Source: Rhipidocladum racemiflorum (Eukaryota > Streptophyta > Magnoliopsida > Poales > Poaceae). Taken from it: a stretch of DNA of 64,000 nucleotides. The notes under the pieces were generated by a model. The model was not told where the DNA came from and did no database searches. It saw only the letters and a program-made list of their open reading frames with translations. Shown here piece by piece: positions 56,901-64,000 of this stretch. A program made the translations under genes and the position numbers. Each line of letters opens with the position of its first letter. Position 1 is the stretch's first letter. The stretch covers positions 32,806,467 to 32,870,466 of the forward strand of contig CM070592.1 of the NCBI GenBank assembly GCA_036346355.1, given 5' to 3'.

Positions 56901-57458
56901 TGAAGGAAAGCGCATGATATTTCTAAATTCTCTAATCTTGTGGGGATTCCCACTCCTATAGAATGTGCAAAGCCTTAGCCGGGGCAGAGAGGGATTCATT
57001 AGTTTGACAAGGGCTATATTTTGAAAAGATTCAAGTGGAAAGGGCACGTGGTCAATAAACTGTGCCAATGGTCAGATGCATAAAGAAGGATCACCAACCG
57101 AGCAGCTGGTTCTACGACTGGGGATAAAACTATTGAAATAAATCGTATTTGCGTACGTAATTTCATGTGCTTTAAGGTCAGCCGTCCCTTCCTTCGATTG
57201 CTTTGTCAAGGGCTTGTTCATTGGATCTATATCGGCACCTCGGGCACCAACTCAAATCCACTAAACCAAGCTAACAGCACCTCCTCTACCAGTTCCTAGC
57301 TCCTACCTCCTTCCTACTACACCATCCCTATTCCTTTCCGGGCTCGCCTCCACTCTCGTTCCGGGTTAAAAAAGCTGAGTGACTTACTTAAGCGGTACAG
57401 ATTCTCAGCCTCAAAAGAAGATTAATCCCAGCCCTATTATAGAAGTTCTGGCGGGAAA
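53969..57458. other. Unassigned 3.5-kb stretch
   Basis: No gene is recognised. Frames of 60-115 codons (for example 55119-55445, 55541-55813 and 56041-56388, all minus) have no domain. No tRNA is found. Confidence 0.5.
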
Positions 57459-57590
57459 AGTCACTCTATATATGCTTGTATATGTTGATGATATCATCCT
57501 CGCTGGCAACTCTCCTGATGTCATTTCTTCATGGATGGCTGCTTGACAACATTTTCAATCAAGGACCGCTTGACAGACTTCAGTCTTGAT
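57459..57590 (+). pseudogene. Ty1/copia reverse transcriptase fragment
   Basis: A short frame reads TLYMLVYVDDIILAGNSPD, the YVDD catalytic motif of copia-type RT, followed by a stop at about 57546. The next frame continues with FSIKDRLTD, the copia 'FxIKDLG' position. Only about 45 residues are recognisable. It is a third, unrelated retroelement lineage in the window. Confidence 0.82.
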
Positions 57591-59574
57591 ACGAGGAGCT
57601 GACTGAGCCAACCTAAGTTTACGGAGCGGAGCCAACTCAAGAAGCTGTAGTGGCGCCCAACTTATTCTATTTAGGGGAACAGATACTTCTGAGGCGAAAG
57701 CCTGCTACTTATGTACTAGTTGTTACAGCAGCCGAGAAAAAAAAATATGCACTTTGGGGGTGAATCCCTTGCATCTTAGGTATCAAGCTCTGTTAGTTCT
57801 GTTGGGACAGTGAAGAGTTTTTGTTTACACATCAGAGATGGGAATAGCCTGCACGAGTACCTCCTATCAGTAGAGATAGGAATCTCTCTTCTTGCACCTC
57901 GAAAAAACAGCCGTATAGGACGAGGTTAGCCTGTGAATGCGAGGGGGGATTTCTTTTGCTCATCCCCTTGTTCTTTCTCCAAATTCTTTTTTCATAACCG
58001 CCCTACAAAGAGGTGTGTTAGAGATGCGGTTTAGCTTGCTAAAAACCAACCTTGGGTGATAGAGGGGGAGTTCTATTCAGGATGCCCAAGTGGGGTTTCG
58101 ATTTCAGAGAGCAGGGTGCTGAGCCGAAGACTTCCGTATTGAACGAGACGAAGGCACCGCCTGCCTTTCATTGCCAGGAGATAAAGAAGAAGGGAGCATG
58201 TTGAAAGGGTTTTATGCCACGGATACCACCCCTATGTCTGTTGGGGATTTGACTCCCGAATCCCTATCTTTTTAGCATCACTATAAAGGAGGTACATGCA
58301 CCAGCAGTAAAAATAAACTTATAAACGCACAAAAGATTAAAACGATATTAGCATGATGTAACAATAAGCATCTATGCAAGTATGATTGCAGAACTAGAAA
58401 AAAGGAACGGCAACATTATAGCTCCTAACGATATGAAACAATCGAGAACGAGTTCAATCCCTGGAAGAAAGTGGGAATTCGATCTAACAGCCGTTAATCG
58501 CATGTGCAAGTGCCTAGTTGAAATCGCGTATGAGATATTGACCCACTGAACTCACTCAAGAAGTGGAGACAGTCCAATAAAAAAAGGTTTTCCGGAGATA
58601 AGGGGGTTTAGGTCCTTTCTTCGGAAGCAGCTACAACCAAGACTGCTTATGGACCTTAGATCACTAAAGTAGAAGAAATCGGCTGAAACAAGAGATATGC
58701 AAGAGCTCGACTGAAAGATAAGAAAATCACATAATAAGATGTTGAGCTGGCTCAAAGGCTTTCCCTGTTAGAACTCCTTGGACCATGTTCAGGCTTATCG
58801 GATTAGGCAGCTGGAGAGACGATAGGAAAAAGGTGGAAAGTACCTCGTATTTTACCTTCTGGAGTCAAAAGCCAACTTGATCTCAGCCTCGATATCCAAC
58901 ACGGTATTCTGATGTGCCGAAAAATCTGAGGAACCAGTGGGAGAGCTGATGCGGGGCTTGTTCGCGATAGACGAATAGGAACAAATAGGAATAGGAATAG
59001 GAGGCCCACCGGTTGAGCTACATCTTTTAAAACGAATAGTTCTACGCCCTATCTATATCTCCCTCCGCTTCGAGAAAGGTGTCTCAACTCATCAACACCT
59101 TCCTCTCCGCTTTAGCTACAGGAGCAACATCTTTGTTAACAGTTCGGAGCTCAACTCAAGGAAAGAAAGACGCTCGAGCGTAAGGGAGAGGAAAGAAAGT
59201 GCTATATACGCCAAAGCAAGCACGTTCCTCGGCCTCGGCATCTAAATCAGCATCATCTAAATCGGCATCTTCCATTTATGCCATGCCGGAAGGGTATCTC
59301 AGCCTAAAGATATGCTGGAAGGGTAAGATTCTCGATTCTCTCTCATTCCTCGTTGTTAGCCTACTACTACTACTGGACGCAGATCCTACTGGATCCACAG
59401 ACCCTAATTCCTTTCCTCTCGTGCAGCAAGACCCTCATTCCGCGTCTTCGACTTCTATTAGCCTCTCTATTCACTACCATTCCGCAAGATGATAGCACCG
59501 ATAGACAGACAGCTGCATATCAACAAGATTCAAGGCAATCCGCATTGCTATACTCTCATCCCTCTCGCGTTCAG
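57591..59574. other. Unassigned stretch
   Basis: No gene is recognised. Small hairpins occur near 57865-57895 ('tcctatcagtagagatagga'). Frames around 59199-59583 are Ser-rich low-complexity translations. Confidence 0.5.
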
Positions 59575-60470
59575 CATTGCTAGACTCTCATTCCTCTCAT
59601 TCAGCACTTGTTAGACTTTGTTAGACTATTGATGAATGAAATCAGCATTTAGACTCCCATTCAAAGCATTTGCTAGACTCTCACGACATTTGTTAGACTC
59701 TCACATCTTGAATTCAGTTCCGTGATTAGCTTTTCGCTTAGTTGATTCATCACCCATTCATTTTGCTTTTCGCTTAGTTGATTCACCCACTCATTTGGAA
59801 ACACCATATTTTCCATTACCATTGCGTGACCTTTCCCTCTATTCTTATTCTCCTTATCCATTGCTACCTTTCCCTCTATTCCGAGGATTCCTTTCCTTCT
59901 ATTCCGCGCATTGCTTTCCATTTCTATGCTTGGGGCTTATTCCTTTTCTTTGTTAGTACCCAGAGGAAGATCTGCTTTACCCTTACAGGGCTTGCATTGC
60001 TTGATTAGGAAGACAATTGCTATTGCCCTTACCGGCTTGCATTCTTTGTTCATTGCCGAACTTCTTTCTTTAGTTCCCTCCGTCTTTGTACTTGAATTCT
60101 CTTTAGTTACTTGCCTAACCGCTTTATTGAGTTGAGTTCCTTGCCGAGCAGCTTTCAATAGTTCTATGGTCTTGTTGCACATCCCTTGCTTGCTTCTACC
60201 GGAATGTCGACCAGCTTTCTTTGGTTCCTTGCCGAGAAACGACTTCTTTTCCTCCCGAGGTGTCTTTCCTTGCCGAACCGCTTTCTTTGGTTTCTAAAAG
60301 ACGCTATAGTAACGAGTTAAGTAAACATGACACATAGTAATACGCGAGTTAAGTACAAAACATAGTAAAGTAATACACAAGTTAATAAGTAAACATGGTA
60401 AAGTAATACAATAGTGAAGTTCCTCAATTGAAAACAAGCACCGATTTTATGTTCAACTCGGGATTGAATT
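59575..60470. repeat. Cluster of degenerate minisatellite-like repeats
   Basis: Several short units recur: 'tgttagactctca(c/t)' variants (59580-59705); a 36-bp unit 'gcttttcgcttagttgattc' plus flanks at 59729-59764 and 59765-59797; 'cctttccctctattc' variants (59830-59905); 'ttccttgccga' variants (60130-60280); and 'catagtaaagtaatac' variants (60325-60405). The open frames here are translations of repeats. Confidence 0.65.
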
Positions 60471-60970
60471 TCCTTGGCGTGGATAACACTCCTATTCGCC
60501 CATTCCATTGCACCTTGGTTTCAACACAACCCTACTGCACTTCCATTTCACTACCCTAGTTCTCCGCTTCCGAGCCTATTACTACTATTCCTTGCATGAT
60601 TCCTATTCCTCGCCTAGTTCCCTTGTGAAATGGCTGCTGCTGACTTGGTTTCCACCGGCGAGAGAGGGTGAGTGGCTTTCCTTTCTATATATGCAAAAAC
60701 TCATACTGGGTGTTTTCCTCAGTCTGGTTTCCATTCCAAGGGTCGATACAACCCTATTCATTCTTTCCTTGTGCTCCGCTCCAATAGCTCTATTGAGGAA
60801 CTCCGCTCGTGATCCCTATCCGAGGGATCACTCACTGCCAATAGCAATAGTAGGGTTAGCGAGGTAACGAGTGCAAGGGTAAGGGTACGCCAAGGAAAGC
60901 CAAGTGTTGAGTGCAAGGGAAGTAGAAGCCACTCTTCAGTGCAAGGGCTCTGTTCCTGAACCCTACCCGG
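60471..60970. other. Unassigned stretch before the LINE
   Basis: Ser/Leu/Tyr-rich open frames on both strands (for example 60508-60867) without a known domain. Confidence 0.45.
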
Positions 60971-62497
60971 CAAGAAGTTCACTGTCTCAAGTTGGTGCTA
61001 GAAGTCTTTGGTGAGGCCTCAGGGCTTAAGGTGAACCTCCACAAGTCTCAGGTCTTCGCGATTGCTTGTCAGGAGGTCAACCTCCAAGAGGTGCTGCATT
61101 CCTTCCCCGCACAACCTGGTGACTTCCCAACCAGGCACCTTGGGCTCCCGCTCAGACCTACCTCCCTGAAGAGGAGTGACTTTCAAACACTTATTGACAA
61201 GGTCGAAGGAAGGCTTGCAGCTTGGAAAGGCTCCTTCCTCTCCAAAGCAGGGAGGCTGGTTCTTGTCCAAGCGGTCCTGTCGGCCTTACCTGTGTACTTT
61301 CTCACGGTGTTTCCCGTTCCGGCTTGGGCGCTTAAAAGGATTGACAGAGTCAGGAGAAGCTTTCTCTGGAGAGGTAGCGAGGACTGCAATGGAGGACATT
61401 GCCTCGTCAATTGGCTAAAGGTGTGCAGGCCCAAGCGACTTGGTGGGCTAGGAATCCCTAACCTGTCGGCGTTCGGGAAAGCTCTCAGACAGAGATGGCC
61501 GTGGCTTTCTTGGAGCGACCCAAGCAGAATTTGGGCAGGCACTGATCTTCTCTCCGATGAGGCTGATGGGGACTTTTTCAACTTGTGCACGTCCCTTACT
61601 CTCGGCGATGGAAGGACGGCACAGTTTTGGACCTCCAATTGGCTTCAAGGGAAAGCACCGAAGAACATAGCACCGCTCTGCTACCACCTCTCTAAAAGGA
61701 GGAAGCTTACGGTGAAGCAGGGATTGGCCAACAGGGCTTGGATTCATTCGCTCAGGAACATTGTAACTTCCGAACAGCTCTTCCAGTTCGTTGATCTTTG
61801 GACCTTAATCCAGGAAATTGGGCCACTCCAAGACTCCCAGGATTCCATCCTCTGGCGCTGGACTGCGGATGGGAAGTATTCCGCAAAGTCTGCCTACAAT
61901 GTGCAGTTCATCACTTCTGTCTCAGATCCTTGCTACGGCCTCATCTGGAAAGCGAAGTCGGAGAGCAAATGCAAGTTCTTTGCCTGGCAGGTTCTTCAGG
62001 GTAGGATTCTTACAGCTGACCTACTGGCCACCAGGGGCTGGCCTAGGCCTGAGGCTTGCTGCTTCTGCAATGTTGACCCGGAGACAGCGGTGCACCTCTT
62101 GGTGTCCTGTCCGTTTGCTAGGTCGTTTTGGATCTTATTCTTCTCCAAACTTCCGGAGATTTCGATCACCTATACTGGTTTAACCTCCCCCTCGATCTCG
62201 GATTGGTGGTTGTGTCTGCGGTCCTCGCAGAACGGATCCTACTCCAATTCCTTTGATGTCGCGTTGTTATATGGATTCTGGTTTTTGTGGAAGGAGCGTA
62301 ATGCGCGGATCTTCGCTGGGACTCATTCCTCGGTGGCTTCTGTTGTCCAGAAGGCAGTAGATGCAAGGAGTCTTGCTTTTGTAGCGCGTCGTTTGCCTTC
62401 ACCCGCATAGTTTTGTTTTGAGTTTGCGTTCGGGGCAGCCGGGTCTGTCCGGTTTTCCCTTTAACTGTTGTTAAACGCTTTCCCTCTTAATGCACAG
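60971..62497 (+). mobile_element. 5'-truncated LINE (non-LTR retrotransposon) with 3' UTR
   Basis: The element begins abruptly in the RT domain and ends with about 85 bp of 3' UTR containing 'ccggttttccctttaactg' and 'tttccctcttaatg', typical of grass L1-like LINE ends. No poly(A) tail or target-site duplication is visible, so it may be trimmed at the 3' edge. Truncation at the 5' end is the usual result of LINE integration. Its GC-rich third codon positions differ from the surrounding organelle-like DNA and point to a nuclear origin. Confidence 0.85.
60992..62410 (+). CDS. LINE ORF2 C-terminal part: RT thumb plus zf-RVT domain (472 aa, open)
   Basis: The fragment starts in the LINE RT (EASGLKVNLHKSQVF), continues through HLGLPLRPTSLKRSDFQ and WKGSFLSKAGRLVLVQAVLS (thumb), then FLWRG and KRLGGLGIPNL. 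The C-terminal half is the zf-RVT domain: KYSAKSAYNVQF, FFAWQVLQGRILTADLL, and the metal-binding cluster CCFCNVDPETAVHLLVSC (about 348-370). It ends near the family's usual C-terminus. The opening codon is TTG because the true start lies upstream in the lost part, so this is not a complete gene. There is no stop in 472 codons. The catalytic palm of RT and the endonuclease are missing, so it cannot move on its own. Confidence 0.9.
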   Translation: MVLEVFGEASGLKVNLHKSQVFAIACQEVNLQEVLHSFPAQPGDFPTRHLGLPLRPTSLKRSDFQTLIDKVEGRLAAWKGSFLSKAGRLVLVQAVLSALPVYFLTVFPVPAWALKRIDRVRRSFLWRGSEDCNGGHCLVNWLKVCRPKRLGGLGIPNLSAFGKALRQRWPWLSWSDPSRIWAGTDLLSDEADGDFFNLCTSLTLGDGRTAQFWTSNWLQGKAPKNIAPLCYHLSKRRKLTVKQGLANRAWIHSLRNIVTSEQLFQFVDLWTLIQEIGPLQDSQDSILWRWTADGKYSAKSAYNVQFITSVSDPCYGLIWKAKSESKCKFFAWQVLQGRILTADLLATRGWPRPEACCFCNVDPETAVHLLVSCPFARSFWILFFSKLPEISITYTGLTSPSISDWWLCLRSSQNGSYSNSFDVALLYGFWFLWKERNARIFAGTHSSVASVVQKAVDARSLAFVARRLPSPA

Positions 62498-63297
62498 TGG
62501 ACTCGAAGCAACGATCCGAAAGTGGAGAAGAAGAGAATGGTAATTCCTGGTACGAGTGAAAGCAAGCAAGTGTGAAATACGCCATCTGGAAACCTACTAC
62601 AGTAGTAGTAGGGACGAATGCCACGATTGACAGGAAGAGGAGGTGCACCAGCTTCCCCGAAAGCTACTCTCACCCCGGGAACAGGGAAAGCACAAGCAAG
62701 TGCAATAGCAAGGTCAAGTACAATAGCTCTAGGAGCACAATACGAATAGGAATACGCCAGGAAAGCAATAAATAGTTCTTCGCGACTGACACCCATAGCA
62801 TCCGAGTGAACAAAGCCAGCTTCTCTTCAATCGTGAACCTGGGGAACTCAGGAAACCAAGTAAAGTAGAAAGCAAGGAACGCCACTCAAACTCTCGGTGG
62901 CGAGAACACATGCAAGCACTTTGGGAAAGGATTGATCACCTGGAACTGGGCGAGGGAAGAGAAACCGTGTGGAGTTGTTACCCGACTTTTAGTAGAGTAT
63001 GTTTCTGCGCGAAAGTCAAGAAAAAGAAAGAAAAGGTTGTTCCTCGAACAAACGAAACAGGGGAATACGCGATATACGATATTCTCCCGGTGGCTATACT
63101 ATAGAAATAGAACTGGGATAGCGAAGCAACACCCGGAGCTCAACAAACACCCAAAGGGTTAAGGAAAGGAGGAGTTTAAGCAAAGCATTCGAGGGATGCA
63201 ACAGAGTAGTATTGTTCTTCTTCGCGAGGAAGCAAGCAACCTAAAGCAAGGGCATGGGAGTTCGCCGGGAGAATAAAGATCGACCGCCGCCCCGCCG
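62498..63297. other. Unassigned stretch
   Basis: Purine-rich sequence with repeated 'gcaagcaagtg', 'gaacagggaaagcacaagca' and 'aataggaatac' motifs. No gene is recognised. Confidence 0.5.
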
Positions 63298-63370
63298 ACG
63301 CTCGTGGTTGGACCTAGCTTGCCGCCTGAATCGGCCCCCACGGCTCCAGGCGTCCTTGGCTTATTACAAG
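63298..63370 (+). pseudogene. Exon fragment of a nuclear NAD(P)-dependent reductase (DFR/CCR-like)
   Basis: The frame encodes TLVVGPSLPPESAPTAPGVL and ends in phase 1 at a GT donor (63371). 'LVVGP' followed by a Pro-rich loop is typical of extended short-chain dehydrogenase/reductases of the dihydroflavonol reductase/cinnamoyl-CoA reductase group. It joins in phase to the second exon across the intron 63371-63480. Upstream the frame is lost, so only part of the exon is here. Confidence 0.6.
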
Positions 63371-63480
63371 GTATAGCAACGGTTCACTGTTTATCCCACC
63401 CAACGTTCCAAGATCCAGATCAATGCTACTCTCTCACAGTCGCAGGCTCCAAACCTAACGCCTCTGAAACTGCGTTGCAG
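63371..63480 (+). other. Spliceosomal (GT-AG) intron of the reductase fragment
   Basis: It starts 'gtatagcaac' and ends 'actgcgttgcag', 110 bp, within the normal plant intron size range. The two flanking exons keep one reading frame when it is removed (phase 1). Nuclear-type introns do not occur in mitochondrial genes, so this is nuclear DNA. Confidence 0.65.
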
Positions 63481-63546
63481 GAGAGGCGGACAAGTTCACC
63501 ATGTTCGGGAGGATGGGCTACGTCCACATCGACGACGTCGCGAACT
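63481..63546 (+). pseudogene. Second exon fragment of the reductase
   Basis: Continuing from exon 1, it encodes EADKFTMFGRMGYVHIDDVA and then a stop at about 63544-63546. 'YVHIDDVA' is the conserved motif of DFR/CCR-type reductases, where a substrate loop follows. The frame stops just after the motif, so the gene piece is truncated. Confidence 0.65.
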
Positions 63547-64000
63547 AACAACCCTTCCCCAGTGCAATTGGAGCACCTCTTTCAAGAGTAGATATCAACA
63601 ACATACTAATACTCTTGATTTTTGATATGCATCAAAACAAGCAGCACTGCGTCACACTACTCTATGATAAAAGTCAAAAGAAACTGACAGGGACGTATTT
63701 CAACTCGTACCAACACAACCATTGCTTGCTACTGTTCCCTTGCTTTACTACTTTCTTTCCTTGAGCTCAATACCCTCGCGTAGAACAACTATTGCTATTG
63801 ATTCTCCTGTTCCCTCTTCTCATCCTGGGCGGCGTATAGTTGCTTTCCAGAGAGTAGCAGGGGGTATATCGTATATCGCGTATTTCCACCCCACCTGACA
63901 AAAGTACAAGCTATGAACTAGCCCTTCCTTGCACAAAATGAACTCACAATTGGAGGATCAACACCGCAAGCTAGAGCAGGACCGCGAGATGACTCTCACG
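63547..64000. other. Unassigned stretch to the window end
   Basis: No gene is recognised. Confidence 0.5.

Noticed and set aside
61183..61747. Minus-strand frames within the LINE
   Set aside because: They are antisense shadows of the LINE ORF2 frame.
1..64000. CRISPR array, bacterial operons, riboswitches or an origin of replication
   Set aside because: No regularly spaced repeats with unique spacers and no prokaryotic-type gene clusters are visible; the content is plant organellar and nuclear.

Overview
The window looks like DNA of plant mitochondrial origin, most likely from a grass (Poaceae). The recognisable mitochondrial content is the 3' end of the mitochondrial small-subunit rRNA followed by 5S rRNA, two copies of atp9, an atp9-led chimeric ORF resembling the orf79/orf107 group known from rice and sorghum, the last codons of atp4, a plastid-type trnM-CAU, a ccmC copy with its tRNA-like 3' element, a trnQ-like gene, nad6, and a piece of plastid psaB. 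Long gene-less mosaic stretches with short dispersed repeats are also typical of angiosperm mitochondrial DNA.

The window is also heavily invaded by nuclear-type sequence. A complete LTR retrotransposon of about 15 kb (26538-41539, antisense) carries two LTRs of about 4.5 kb, PBS, PPT and gag-pol, and is bounded by a perfect 5-bp target-site duplication. There are also a small terminal-inverted-repeat element (19888-20172), a 5'-truncated LINE with a 472-codon open frame (60992-62410), broken Ty3/gypsy and Ty1/copia fragments, a mitovirus polymerase relic (2089-2575), and two exons with a spliceosomal intron of a nuclear reductase gene (63298-63546). Several organellar genes have small indels (atp9 copy 1, ccmC, trnQ, psaB, rrn18). 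A true integration event and decaying organellar genes together suggest that the window may be a large nuclear insertion of mitochondrial DNA (NUMT). A mitochondrial genome that has accumulated promiscuous DNA is the alternative, and residual long-read indel errors could explain part of the decay.

Layout: 1-1482 rrn18 3' end, rrn5, atp9 pseudogene; 1483-3600 tandem repeats, mitovirus relic, gypsy fragments; 3.6-19.9 kb mostly unassigned mosaic with dispersed repeats and one degraded tRNA-like sequence; 19.9-20.2 kb MITE; 22.6-23.7 kb chimeric ORF/atp9/atp4 tail cluster; 24.2 kb trnM; 26.5-41.5 kb LTR retrotransposon; 42.1-44.1 kb ccmC pseudogene, t-element, trnQ-like; 48.2 kb gypsy RT fragment; 50.8-52.0 kb nad6 fused in frame to an unrelated C-terminal half; 53.3-54.0 kb psaB fragment; 57.5 kb copia RT fragment; 59.5-60.5 kb minisatellite-like DNA; 61-62.5 kb LINE; 63.3-63.5 kb nuclear gene exons.

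The most notable items are the nad6 fusion ORF, the tandem orf79-like/atp9 arrangement, the duplication-flanked retroelement inside organelle-type DNA, and the mitovirus relic.
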